Assembly (NCBI RefSeq): GCF_000315055.1
Contig: NZ_BAER01000047.1
Span: 1 to 64,000, forward strand
Length of the DNA: 64,000 nucleotides
Source: Paraglaciecola polaris LMG 21857
GTDB taxonomy: Bacteria; Pseudomonadota; Gammaproteobacteria; Enterobacterales; Alteromonadaceae
Direction of reading: 5' to 3'
Shown: piece after piece, positions 18,634-27,960 of the stretch
Position numbering within the stretch: position 1 is the stretch's first letter
How the letters are laid out: each line of letters begins with the position of its first letter
Notes under the pieces: generated by a model
The model's database searches: none
What the model was told of the DNA's origin: nothing
Seen by the model: the letters and a program-made list of their open reading frames with translations, nothing else
Position numbers and translations under genes: made by a program

Positions 18634-19860
18634 ATGAACTTTCGACTTATAATATCACTCGTTTTGGGATATGGCGTTATTATCAACCCAGCCCATGCGC
18701 AAACAACCAATTGGCCGGAAGAACCGGGTAAAGCGCTCATTCATCAATACTGCACCGGGTGCCACCAACTTAACCAAATCACGCAAAGTGCTGGCTACAG
18801 CCAAGTGGGCTGGCAAGAATTGATCAGTAGCATGATTGACCTAAGCAAAAGTCCCCATCGCGATACGATTACCGCATACCTTGCTAAGCACTTTCCACAA
18901 AATAGTGCCCGTCGTGCCACGTTAAAAACGGGAGACATATCCATTGATTTTAAAGAATGGTTTGTGCCCACCCTTGGCCAGCGTGCTCGCGATCCCATGC
19001 AAACACCTGATGGCGCCATCTGGTGGGCGGGTCAATGGGGTAATCTCATTGGAAAAATAGCGCCTAAAACCGGAGAAATGACAGAATATCTCCTGCCTGC
19101 TGGTGCTATGCCGCATTCGGTCACTCACGATAAAAAAGGAAACATTTGGTACACGGGCAACAAAAATGGTTCAGTGGGTATGCTTACCCCCAGTACTGGC
19201 GAGATAACCGTTTACAACATGCCGGATCCCAAGGCCAAAGATCCTCACACCGCGATATTTGATAATAACGGGACCATGTGGTTTACGTTACAACACAGTA
19301 ATATGGTGGGCAGGCTTAACCCAGCGACTGGCGATATTCAGCTTGTCACCATGCCCAGCCCACACTCCCGTCCATATGGGATAAAGCTAGATGCTAACGA
19401 TACGCCCTGGGTAGCATGCAATGGTAGCAACTGTTTGGTAAAAATCGATCCCCACACGATGCAACTGCATGAATATAAGCTCCCACATGCAAACACGAGA
19501 GTGCGACGTCTCGATTTCGCGAGCGATGGCATGCTGTGGTACGTCAATTCCAGCCGCGGACGCTTAGGTCGGTTTGATCCGACCTCTGGTGATAGCAAAG
19601 AATGGCCCTCTCCCAGTGGGCCTAAATCCCATCCCTATGCAATAGCAGTGCTAGACAACGTAGTTTGGTATAACGAGTCAGGTGTAAGACCCGATGCACT
19701 GGTTCGATTTGACCCAAAAAGCGAAATATTCCAAAGCTGGGCAATCCCTTCAGGCGATGTCTATGCAGGTATTGTGCGTCACATGCGCACCACCCGAGAA
19801 GGTAACCTATTGATCCACCAAAGTAGCAGCAACCGGATCATTCTAGTAACCCCCCAATAA
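18634..19860 (+). CDS. Periplasmic c-type cytochrome fused to a Vgb-like propeller
   Basis: A 408-residue exported protein: signal peptide ending near AHAQ, a small cytochrome c domain with one haem site (CTGCH, C40-C43-H44 from the chosen start), and a C-terminal seven-bladed propeller of the virginiamycin B lyase (Vgb) type. The blades show the repeated pattern W-x-T/A...G.L...P.TGE and D..G..W. True Vgb lyase lacks haem, so this is not expected to be a streptogramin lyase; the fusion suggests a redox or lactone-related enzyme working with an electron acceptor. Start at ATG 18634 because GAGAGGA lies just upstream. The haem requires the Ccm maturation system encoded elsewhere. Confidence 0.82.
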   Translation: MNFRLIISLVLGYGVIINPAHAQTTNWPEEPGKALIHQYCTGCHQLNQITQSAGYSQVGWQELISSMIDLSKSPHRDTITAYLAKHFPQNSARRATLKTGDISIDFKEWFVPTLGQRARDPMQTPDGAIWWAGQWGNLIGKIAPKTGEMTEYLLPAGAMPHSVTHDKKGNIWYTGNKNGSVGMLTPSTGEITVYNMPDPKAKDPHTAIFDNNGTMWFTLQHSNMVGRLNPATGDIQLVTMPSPHSRPYGIKLDANDTPWVACNGSNCLVKIDPHTMQLHEYKLPHANTRVRRLDFASDGMLWYVNSSRGRLGRFDPTSGDSKEWPSPSGPKSHPYAIAVLDNVVWYNESGVRPDALVRFDPKSEIFQSWAIPSGDVYAGIVRHMRTTREGNLLIHQSSSNRIILVTPQ

Positions 19861-20266
19861 CCGAAAAAAGTTGACGTTATATCCATCAACATATACTAAG
19901 AAATAACTAAGCCGATAGTCTGGCTTAGTTAATATTAGCCCTGCCTTTACCTACCTTTAAATAGGCGAATGCATCCCGTTAATTGATTTCCCCACTTAAT
20001 TTCGAAGCTTTCGAACATGAAGGCATTTTCCATTCACTGGAAATATCCCGCTGTTTGTCATCGCCGCTGCTAGCCAAAAACGCGGATTTTATGCCTTTAT
20101 TTGTCTAGAAATGCCAAGCAACTGTCAAGAAAGGTAAAGATTCTGTAAAGGCCAGTTACTCCTGCGAACTTATCGATTAAATAGTCAGTCGGAACCGCAA
20201 ATCATCAATCAATGATGAAGTTCCACTTACATTATCAACCTAAGAAAAGTTAAACCTGGAGATACA
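19861..20266. other. Intergenic stretch with a hairpin
   Basis: About 400 bases, no gene. TAACTAAGCC (19904-19913) pairs with GGCTTAGTTA (19922-19931) around 8 bases, 44 bases after the cytochrome stop, and probably marks the end of that transcript. The rest should contain the promoter of the next gene. Confidence 0.5.
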
Positions 20267-21769
20267 ATGAAGTTAAGCAAAACGACGTCGTCGATAATAC
20301 GCTCCCCTGCCTTATATATAGGCTTGGCGGTATTATCGCTTACCGGCTGTGGCTCAAGTGACGATGACAGCACCGGTTACATTCGCTTTTATAACGCCTC
20401 GTACAATGCCCCTGCGGTATATTTAACCGTTGACGAAGATCTTGATGAAGACGATGACGATGAAGTTGAAATTACCTACAGTTCCGTGCAATTTGGTAGC
20501 GTAACCTCTAATAATGCCTTAGACAATGACACTTATTGGGTGGAACTTGGCTGGCAAGATGAAGAGAGTAATGATCGCAGTGATCTGGAAGTGATATATC
20601 AAGAACAGCATAAAATTAAGAAAGATTATATTACCTTCGTAGCCCTGACCGATGATATTCGTGATCCTACCGTGCTGACTTTTGATATCCCAGTCGTTGA
20701 TGATGACGATGATGACCTGTTTAACCTACGTTTTTTAAATCTAAACACCAATTACGCATCGGTAGATGTTTATATGTCTGAAGACAATGAAACATTTAAC
20801 GAAGCTGAATTTGTGTCTACGGTTGAACTTAACAGCCTGACCGACAATATAAAGGTCGAGCAAGATCAATATATTTTCTATATCACTGAGCCTGGTGGCA
20901 GTGAGCCTATTTTTACCTCTGAAGATATTTCTTACTCAGTTGTAAGCCAATATGTCGTTGCTCTGCGTGACAACGTTGGTGTGGGCAGTTCACCGTTCAC
21001 CATTGACAGCATAGGAACCAACAGCGTCACTGAATTAAACGACGTTGATTCTGAAGCCTCTTTTGGCTTTTACAATGGTATCGCAACGAATCGCTACATA
21101 CCTGACTACTCGGGCGTGGTTGATCTTAACGTTGATTTAATCGACGACAGTAAACTAAAAGTTGAAGATTTAGCCTACGGCGAATTCAGTAATACCACTA
21201 CCACCTCTAACGGAGATTATTCGTTTGATATTTATAATGCCGACAACGATACGCTGTTCATCCACGATGCGTTATTAAGCTTGGAAGAAAACGCCGATAA
21301 CATGGTGTTTATCTACGCAAAAACCGATGCAATTGATGACGACGAAGACGATATTATCGATGAAAACGAAGACGGTATCGTTGATGATTATGAATCTATC
21401 ATTAAATCAATCACGATCACCAAGAGCACCAGTTCGAGCATTTATAGCCATGGCATAAAGGTTGTTAACTTAAGTGATTCTGACGATTTTAGTCGCGTTA
21501 AATTCTACTTCGTAGAAAGCGATGAGGTTATCTCTACTGCAGACAATACCCTTTCTGTTTTACAAGAAAGTAACAGCTCAATTAGCCTGATCAATAACAC
21601 TTACTCTGTATACGCTATCGCCACGATTGAAGACACCGACATTATTATGGACAGTTTTCAACTTACCTTAGATGAAGACAGCGTAGAACAGTTCTTAATA
21701 TTTGAAGCTGATGATAGCTCATCTACTGGTTTCAGAATGACATTAGTGAATCAGAACCAAGACAACTAA
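20267..21769 (+). CDS. Asp-rich lipoprotein, DUF4397-like
   Basis: A lipoprotein of 500 residues with lipobox LSLTGC (Cys28) and a very acidic mature part. Segments such as GYIRFYNASYNAPAVYLTVD resemble DUF4397 domains, immunoglobulin-like modules of bacterial surface lipoproteins; at least two such modules seem present (about 35-130 and 155-245). Runs of Asp occur near 60-70, 140 and 345-375. Residues 365-376 (DENEDGIVDDYE) match the canonical EF-hand calcium loop position by position. Function unknown; a calcium-binding outer-membrane or surface role is inference. ATG start with GGAG site. The next gene encodes another acidic exported protein in the same direction, 296 bases on. Confidence 0.75.
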   Translation: MKLSKTTSSIIRSPALYIGLAVLSLTGCGSSDDDSTGYIRFYNASYNAPAVYLTVDEDLDEDDDDEVEITYSSVQFGSVTSNNALDNDTYWVELGWQDEESNDRSDLEVIYQEQHKIKKDYITFVALTDDIRDPTVLTFDIPVVDDDDDDLFNLRFLNLNTNYASVDVYMSEDNETFNEAEFVSTVELNSLTDNIKVEQDQYIFYITEPGGSEPIFTSEDISYSVVSQYVVALRDNVGVGSSPFTIDSIGTNSVTELNDVDSEASFGFYNGIATNRYIPDYSGVVDLNVDLIDDSKLKVEDLAYGEFSNTTTTSNGDYSFDIYNADNDTLFIHDALLSLEENADNMVFIYAKTDAIDDDEDDIIDENEDGIVDDYESIIKSITITKSTSSSIYSHGIKVVNLSDSDDFSRVKFYFVESDEVISTADNTLSVLQESNSSISLINNTYSVYAIATIEDTDIIMDSFQLTLDEDSVEQFLIFEADDSSSTGFRMTLVNQNQDN

Positions 21770-22065
21770 TCGAGTTTAATAACGTTGCGCCAGCCTGTCC
21801 CTTTGCCAGCCAGGCTTGAGCGCGACTTTATTCTTTCTCAAGTTTTACGCCCTAATGACATGTTAGGGGCCTCAAGTTACCCACCCTTTTGACGTTTCGT
21901 CGTATGTGACTGCTTGTTTTCACAGGGTATGTGCGCGAACAAATTATAGGGTTGAGTTTGACGTTTGAATTGACGCTTTAGCCGAAAATGATGCTCAACA
22001 CTCAGTAAGAAAATAAGCAAGTAACGAAAGAGATCCATGAAACACAGTTTTAAGCAGGACTCCAA

Positions 22066-23754
22066 ATGAAAAAAACACGATTAGCAGCACTAGTATCCAG
22101 CGCGTTTCTGTCTATTCCTTCTGCCTTTAGTGCTCAGTACCAAGTGGTTGAGATCCCAGCTGCGGAGCTAGGAACGGACTCTTATCCCAGCGCCATTAAC
22201 GATATAGGCGAAATTACCCTCAACTTAGTTTCCCAATATAATCCGGTTATTGATGTCACCTTGCTTGATTTTGACTCAGCCACCTTAATCGCTACCTTGA
22301 CCAATATAGAGAATGCAAAATCCGGTGACTTCAATACCACCGATTATGCGCTTTTATACGCCTATATCAGCGCCAATGACGAAAGTCAGTTTTTTCAACA
22401 AATTGCCAGCTTAAACAGCTATATAGCAACAGAAGACACCAGCACCTTGCTGCGCGGTTTTGATACCATAGACCCCAATACTGATGAATACCGCAACAGC
22501 GCCACCACAACGGTGCGCGGCATAAATGAATCTGGTTATACCGTCGGCATAAGTTACGATGGTTTCTACACACTGACCTATGTGAACGACAACATAGAAG
22601 ACGTTAGCTATGTTTTAAACGACTTCTATGCCCGCGCCTTTGCACAAATTGATGGTGACGTGATAGCGCTTCCTCCGCCTGAAGATACCGTAGGCGGTTA
22701 TAGTGAAGCCTATGACATTAATGAGCTCAATCAAGTTGTGGGTATTGCCACCACTGAATTGGTGTCAACCACCTTAGAAGACAGTGTTGCAGACTGTGCA
22801 GACGAAGATGAGCGCGGCGACATACCTGAAAAGTCCTGTTTGCGCAGTTTGAGTATCAGTACATATGCGAGTTTGAGTACCGTGTTTCAAAGACGTGGGG
22901 TTATCTGGCAACTTGATGATGGCAGCGTTTCAGACACAAATGAACTGCCAATGCTTATCGAGCCAGATGATGATGACACCACTGTCTATAACAGCACTGC
23001 GATTGCAATAAATGACTTTGGTATTGCTGTGGGTACCTCCCCTGCTTATTACAATAATACTGACACATTAACGTCCGCCGCAGTGATATACGACAACGAT
23101 AAAGCGTATACGATCAGTGAAGACAACGATGAAGAGTATGATGTATTCGCCAGCTACGCGACGGATATTAACAACAACGATTTAGTGGTGGGTTACGCCA
23201 CAAAGAGCGTATTAGGGATAAGCGCAAGTAAGTTTTTCGTTTATGACTATGACTCTGGCCTTATCGATTACCCAGATGATTTTTTTGATAGTGCATCAAC
23301 TATTCCAACCGCCATTAATGATGACAATATGGTCGTAGGTTATACTGAATACGAAGAAACAAGCTCAGGCGTACGCCGAGTTGAAGGTTTTTTATACGAT
23401 TACCGCAACGACATATTCTCAAGTTTAAATGACTTAATCGAGTGCAATAGTCCCTACACTATCTCTCAAGCAAACGGTATTAATGAAAACAATGAGATCA
23501 TCGCGACTGCCAGTGTATCAACCGTAGATAGAGACATAACCGGCGAAATCGAACTTGATGAGTTCGATGCCCAGTCGTACTCGACTCATGTGGTTGCGGT
23601 TAAACTTGTGCCCATCTCAGGTGGTTCCATAGATAACTGTGACGTATATGAAGAAGAATATGAACGCCAAGGCGCGAGCGCATATTGGTTGTTGTTGTTA
23701 GGCTTATTCGGTTTAGGTCGATTTGCTTTTACGGATCTAAGGAAAAGCGCTTAA
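22066..23754 (+). CDS. DUF3466 family exported repeat protein
   Basis: An exported 562-residue protein: signal peptide cleaved near AFSA, then a body with at least six short HAF-type repeats of the form IN-x-x-x-x-VVG (for example INELNQVVGIA, INDFGIAVGTS, INNNDLVVGYA, INDDNMVVGYT). The end holds a hydrophobic stretch (ASAYWLLLLGLFGLGRF) followed by LRK, which resembles GlyGly-CTERM tails processed by rhombosortase, although the paired glycines are not obvious. I recognise it as DUF3466, found widely in Shewanella, Vibrio and Alteromonas; function unknown. AGGA site before ATG. Asp/Glu-rich like its neighbour. Confidence 0.82.
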   Translation: MKKTRLAALVSSAFLSIPSAFSAQYQVVEIPAAELGTDSYPSAINDIGEITLNLVSQYNPVIDVTLLDFDSATLIATLTNIENAKSGDFNTTDYALLYAYISANDESQFFQQIASLNSYIATEDTSTLLRGFDTIDPNTDEYRNSATTTVRGINESGYTVGISYDGFYTLTYVNDNIEDVSYVLNDFYARAFAQIDGDVIALPPPEDTVGGYSEAYDINELNQVVGIATTELVSTTLEDSVADCADEDERGDIPEKSCLRSLSISTYASLSTVFQRRGVIWQLDDGSVSDTNELPMLIEPDDDDTTVYNSTAIAINDFGIAVGTSPAYYNNTDTLTSAAVIYDNDKAYTISEDNDEEYDVFASYATDINNNDLVVGYATKSVLGISASKFFVYDYDSGLIDYPDDFFDSASTIPTAINDDNMVVGYTEYEETSSGVRRVEGFLYDYRNDIFSSLNDLIECNSPYTISQANGINENNEIIATASVSTVDRDITGEIELDEFDAQSYSTHVVAVKLVPISGGSIDNCDVYEEEYERQGASAYWLLLLGLFGLGRFAFTDLRKSA

Positions 23755-24062
23755 ACCCACCACGGCTTACCAAGGACCTTGATTGATAGCTCACTGTTAT
23801 TGGGCTATCAGTCTACTTTCCATTCAAGGTTTTCCAGTGGATATCCGCCAAACCATTTAGGAGCGCTCATCACAAAGCACGTTTCTAGCCGTTCGATGTT
23901 TAAGTCCTGAGCGAGGATCTGATCGCACAAATACGAATGCCAGAAGATTAGGCAAAATAAGACCTATTAGGTCTATGTTTGCCTATGAAATGGATGGTTG
24001 AGATGACAGAGCAGCAACTCACATTAGGCTCTGGGTAATCCAGCTTAATGATAAGCGGTAGA
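23755..24062. other. Intergenic stretch between convergent genes
   Basis: About 310 bases. TGATAGC (23784-23790) pairs with GCTATCA (23804-23810) around 13 bases, shortly after the DUF3466 stop. Nothing else recognised. Confidence 0.4.
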
Positions 24063-24971
24063 TCAGCTAGGCTTCGCCAGAAAGCTGTGCGTTCGCCCTC
24101 TTTTATGCTCAAAAGCCTCAAGTCGTTTATCGTGCGAGCGATCTTTAAGTTGTACTCCTGAGGTTTTAAGACGACGTGCTTCTTTTAGCAAGTACAAAAC
24201 TCGCTGAGCCGCGACGTCAAAGCCCAAACCTGCAGGTCGTATGTTAGAAATACAATTGCGTCGTGCGTCATTCAGGCCTATTTGGGGCTCCCAGGTAAAG
24301 TACACACCAAGACTATCAGGAGCGCTCAACCCTGGGCGTTCGCCAATTAACATTAAAACCGCTTTAGCATTTAAGTACTGACCAACTTCATCACCAATGG
24401 CGACTCTGCCCTGTTCCACAATGGTTAAAGGGGCCAATGAACACGGCTGGGATTGTTTTTTTAACAAGGGGATCAATTGGTCTAGTAAAGGCCGCACATT
24501 GCGCTGAACCGCGATAGATGAAAGCCCGTCCGCCACAACTATGGCTAAATCGTATTGAAGCTGCCTATCGCCTTCTTGTTGCGTAGTAAACTTCAATAGC
24601 ACATTTCGCGAAATATCATTCAGTTTTCGACCTAAATCCGGGCGTTGTAAAAAAGTTGTTCTATCAAAAGCTTGACTATGTAAAGCCATAGGTTGGCACG
24701 GCAACGCTGGGGCAAACTCAGCTAATTGCTGTTGTAACTTCTCTATATTGAGTGGCAGTTTTACCGCGTCCCGTGCCCGCGCATGGGACAGCTGAAAATC
24801 AAGCATTTCAGAAGTGGGTAAGCTCACCCCTGCACGACCTAAGCCGATACGTGCATCTGTGTAACGGCGTAATGCGCGCCATGGATTATTGACTATGTTT
24901 TCGCTCGTTAAATGGGCTTGATGATCAACCGCCCCCTTTAGATTTTTAGGCCTCTCGACGTGTTTTTTCAT
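24063..24971 (-). CDS. eutC: Ethanolamine ammonia-lyase light chain
   Basis: Small subunit of the adenosylcobalamin-dependent lyase that splits ethanolamine into acetaldehyde and ammonia. It has 302 residues, normal for EutC, with conserved stretches including RYTDARIGLGRAG, LQRPDLGRKL, IVVADGLSSIAV, LIGERPGL and the C-terminal NCISNIRPAGL. Its ATG shares one base with the eutB stop (TAATG), so translation is coupled. No shell, reactivase (eutA) or transporter genes accompany it. Confidence 0.95.
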   Translation of the reverse strand: MKKHVERPKNLKGAVDHQAHLTSENIVNNPWRALRRYTDARIGLGRAGVSLPTSEMLDFQLSHARARDAVKLPLNIEKLQQQLAEFAPALPCQPMALHSQAFDRTTFLQRPDLGRKLNDISRNVLLKFTTQQEGDRQLQYDLAIVVADGLSSIAVQRNVRPLLDQLIPLLKKQSQPCSLAPLTIVEQGRVAIGDEVGQYLNAKAVLMLIGERPGLSAPDSLGVYFTWEPQIGLNDARRNCISNIRPAGLGFDVAAQRVLYLLKEARRLKTSGVQLKDRSHDKRLEAFEHKRGRTHSFLAKPS

Positions 24972-26374
24972 TATAAAATTCCCCCTATTGCATGTAACGC
25001 ACGGGCAAATACGTCAGGTACGTTACTTGATAGCAGGTGTTGTCCGTCACTTTTCATGATTTGCATTTTGTCTAACCATTGTTCAAATTCTGGTGCTGGG
25101 CGGGCGCCTAAAACACGACGAAGATACAACGCATCGTGAAATGACGTCGTTTGATAATTGAGCATAATGTCATCTGAACCCGGGATCCCCATGATAAATG
25201 AACAGCCAGCTACGCCGAGTAAGGTGAGAAGATTGTCCATGTCATTTTGGTCTGCCTCAGCATGATTGGTGTAACACACGTCGCAGCCCATGGGCAGACC
25301 AAGCAGCTTGCCACAGAAGTGATCTTCTAATCCGGCACGTGTGATCTGCTTACCATCGAACAGATATTCAGGCCCAATAAAACCAACCACAGTATTAACA
25401 ATTAATGGATTAAACTTACGTGCCACCCCATAGGCCCGAGCTTCGCAAGTTTGTTGGTCTAATCCGTGATGCGCATTGGCTGATAGCGCACTACCTTGGC
25501 CCGTTTCGAAATACATAACATTGCTGCCTACTGTGCCTCGATTGAGGCTCAGCGCAGCGCTTTGTGCTTCGGCTAACGTCGCTAAATTAAAGCCAAAACT
25601 GGCATTAGTTGCTTGGGTGCCACCAATCGATTGAAAGACCAGATCCACAGGCGCACCAGCTTCGATACACTCGATCGTATTGGTCACATGGGTCAGCACA
25701 CAACTTTGCGTAGGTATTTGATACTGACTAATCACATCATCCATTAAATGCAGCAGATTAATGGCTTGCGCGACATTATCCGTTGCGGGGTTAATGCCGA
25801 TCACTGCATCACCATTACCGTATAACAAACCATCCAACAAACTGGCGGCAATCCCATTGATGTCATCGGTGGGGTGATTGGGTTGTAACCGTGTTGATAA
25901 ATGACCCGTTAAGCCGATTGTGCTGCGAAATCCAGTGGTGACATGACATTTTTTAGCCACTAAAATCAGGTCTTGATTACGCATAATCTTACTCACCGCA
26001 GCCGCCATTTCTGGGGTTATACCGCCGCTAACGCTGGCCAGTACATCACTGGTTACATGGTCGCTCAACAACCAGTTACGAAAATCTCCCACAGTTAAAT
26101 GCCCAATAGTGGCAAACGCCTGCTTGTTATGTTCGTCCATGATCAAACGGGTAATTTCATCGTCTTCATAAGGCACCAAGGCTTCATTCAGGAAATCAGT
26201 GAGTGGCACCTCGGCAAGTGTTAACTGCGCTATCGCTCGTGCCTGTTCAGACTCAGCTATAACGCCAGCTAGACAATCTCCTGAGCGCAATGGTGTTGCT
26301 TTGGCCATGAGCTGTGCCAAATTTTTGAAAAGATATGTTTGACTGCCGACTTGATGGCGATAACGTTGACCCAT
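24971..26374 (-). CDS. eutB: Ethanolamine ammonia-lyase heavy chain
   Basis: Catalytic large subunit with the TIM barrel that binds substrate and B12. At 467 residues it has normal length. Recognisable stretches include FRSTIGLTGHLSTRLQPNHP, GNGDAVIGINPATDN, the QSIGGTQATNASFGFN segment, FETGQGSALSANAHHG and FIGPEYLFDG. It is first in a two-gene eutB-eutC operon. The absence of microcompartment genes is typical of bacteria that use ethanolamine mainly as a nitrogen source; acetaldehyde must be handled by enzymes elsewhere or possibly by the alcohol dehydrogenase gene upstream on the same strand. The gap to that gene contains a strong terminator, so they are separate transcripts. Confidence 0.96.
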   Translation of the reverse strand: MGQRYRHQVGSQTYLFKNLAQLMAKATPLRSGDCLAGVIAESEQARAIAQLTLAEVPLTDFLNEALVPYEDDEITRLIMDEHNKQAFATIGHLTVGDFRNWLLSDHVTSDVLASVSGGITPEMAAAVSKIMRNQDLILVAKKCHVTTGFRSTIGLTGHLSTRLQPNHPTDDINGIAASLLDGLLYGNGDAVIGINPATDNVAQAINLLHLMDDVISQYQIPTQSCVLTHVTNTIECIEAGAPVDLVFQSIGGTQATNASFGFNLATLAEAQSAALSLNRGTVGSNVMYFETGQGSALSANAHHGLDQQTCEARAYGVARKFNPLIVNTVVGFIGPEYLFDGKQITRAGLEDHFCGKLLGLPMGCDVCYTNHAEADQNDMDNLLTLLGVAGCSFIMGIPGSDDIMLNYQTTSFHDALYLRRVLGARPAPEFEQWLDKMQIMKSDGQHLLSSNVPDVFARALHAIGGIL

Positions 26375-26750
26375 TCATACATCCATAACAAGGTTGCTCA
26401 CTGCCAGCCGTTTAATCCAGTGCATAGTTGACGGCCAGATAATGAGATTAGGCAATTTTCAGACCTCTTAATTATTGTTCAATACGCTAAAATTTCTAGT
26501 TTGCGAAAAACATACCGCTTCACTTCATTCGCCAGCAAACTTTAAAATTCAAATTAAAATCAGATGGTTACCATAAATATAAAAATGAAAGGTGCTTTAG
26601 AATGTAAAGTGCCAAGCGATGTTTTAACGTCGCCAGCACCATTTTAGTCACGATGCACCGTTGCAAGGCGCAAAAAAATTCCCAATAAAAAAGCCCAAGC
26701 TAATGAGCTTGGGCTTTTCAGTGCTTCGACGCTTGTCCTAAATGCCAGCG
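26375..26750. other. Intergenic stretch holding a terminator and the eut promoter region
   Basis: About 375 bases between eutB and the alcohol dehydrogenase. The terminator of the dehydrogenase lies at 26687-26718. The rest is AT-rich; no cobalamin riboswitch-like structure was noticed by eye. Confidence 0.4.
26687..26718. terminator. Strong bidirectional terminator
   Basis: A(6) then GCCCAAGCT (26693-26701), loop AATG, AGCTTGGGC (26706-26714), then TTTT. Textbook intrinsic terminator, with the longer T-run on the minus strand, ending the alcohol dehydrogenase transcript. Confidence 0.9.
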
Positions 26751-27806
26751 TTAGAAACTTTGCATATCAATTACAAATCGGTAGCGAACGTCATTGTTCT
26801 TCATGCGTTCGAACGCTTGGTTAATGTCCTGCATATCGATCTTTTCAATTTCAGATACCACATTATGCTCGCCACAAAAATCAAGCATCTCTTGGGTTTC
26901 TTTGATGCCGCCGATTAACGACCCCGCTAAGGCTTTGCGACCACCTATCATATACGCGCCGTTCACGGCTTTAAGCGGTTCAATTGCGCCGACAAAACAC
27001 ATGGTGCTGTTGTATTTAAGTAAGGCTAAATATGGATTTACATCATGACCAACGGGAATGGTATTAAGTAGGAAGTCGAACTTACCACGCCATTTTTTCA
27101 TGCTATCTTTGTCTTTAGTCACCAGCACATCATGCGCTCCGAGTTTTTTAGCATCAGCGGCTTTTTCCTCGGATGTAGTGATCATCACGACATGCGCACC
27201 CATGGCAGCAGCGAATTTAATGCCCATATGCCCTAAACCACCCAAGCCTATGACCCCCACCGTCATACCTTTTTTCACCCCATACTGATGCAAAGGTGAA
27301 TAGGTGGTGATCCCCGCACACAGAAGTGGTGCGGCAGCGGCTTTGTCTAAGTTCTCTGGTACTTTGAGCACAAAGTTGTCGCTTACCACAATGCGTTTAG
27401 AGTATCCGCCTTGGGTGATTTCTTCTTCGTCTCCCGTGCCATCGTCAAGCTTACTATTGTACGTCATGGTTGCACCGTTCAAGCAGTGCTGTTCCAGGTG
27501 TTCCTCACATGCAGCGCAGGTCTGGCAAGAATCAACCATGCAGCCCACACCGACGGTGTCGCCCACTTTGAAGTTGCTTACCTTGTCTCCCACTGCACTG
27601 ACCTCACCAATAATTTCATGACCCGGCACCAATGGATAATTTGAGTTGCCCCAGTCGTTTTTCACCGCGTGCAAGTCACTGTGACACACGCCGCAAAACT
27701 GAATATCAATCTGCACGTCATGCGCCCCCGGCGCTCGGCGTTTAATGTCATGGGGCTCCATATGGCCATCGTCTGATTTTGCTGCATAAGCTGAAATCGC
27801 TTTCAT
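26751..27806 (-). CDS. Zinc-dependent NADP alcohol dehydrogenase, YahK/CAD-like
   Basis: Medium-chain dehydrogenase of 351 residues reducing aldehydes with NADPH. Catalytic zinc ligands C38, H63-E64 (GHE) and C164 are present, as are all four structural zinc cysteines C94, C97, C100 and C108. The dinucleotide motif GLGGLG is at 188-193. The closest pattern is the YahK/cinnamyl-alcohol dehydrogenase group with broad aldehyde range. ATG with AGAGG site. It lies upstream of eutBC on the same strand but a terminator intervenes; a role in clearing acetaldehyde is only a suggestion. Confidence 0.9.
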   Translation of the reverse strand: MKAISAYAAKSDDGHMEPHDIKRRAPGAHDVQIDIQFCGVCHSDLHAVKNDWGNSNYPLVPGHEIIGEVSAVGDKVSNFKVGDTVGVGCMVDSCQTCAACEEHLEQHCLNGATMTYNSKLDDGTGDEEEITQGGYSKRIVVSDNFVLKVPENLDKAAAAPLLCAGITTYSPLHQYGVKKGMTVGVIGLGGLGHMGIKFAAAMGAHVVMITTSEEKAADAKKLGAHDVLVTKDKDSMKKWRGKFDFLLNTIPVGHDVNPYLALLKYNSTMCFVGAIEPLKAVNGAYMIGGRKALAGSLIGGIKETQEMLDFCGEHNVVSEIEKIDMQDINQAFERMKNNDVRYRFVIDMQSF

Positions 27807-27960
27807 AGTACCTCTCTTAATTTTGTCACTGAATATTTAACCTTAGGTAACGAAACCGCCAGGGTCGTGATTGCTAGGTTATTAACGATAGCAGCCAGAT
27901 CCACGCAGCGTTCTAGCCGTTAAGGTTAAGAATGTGTTGTTGCGCTGCTAACACCTGCGT

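Noticed and set aside
18634-19860. Streptogramin resistance gene (Vgb)
   Set aside because: The protein carries a signal peptide and a haem domain that true Vgb lacks, so a resistance call would not be justified.
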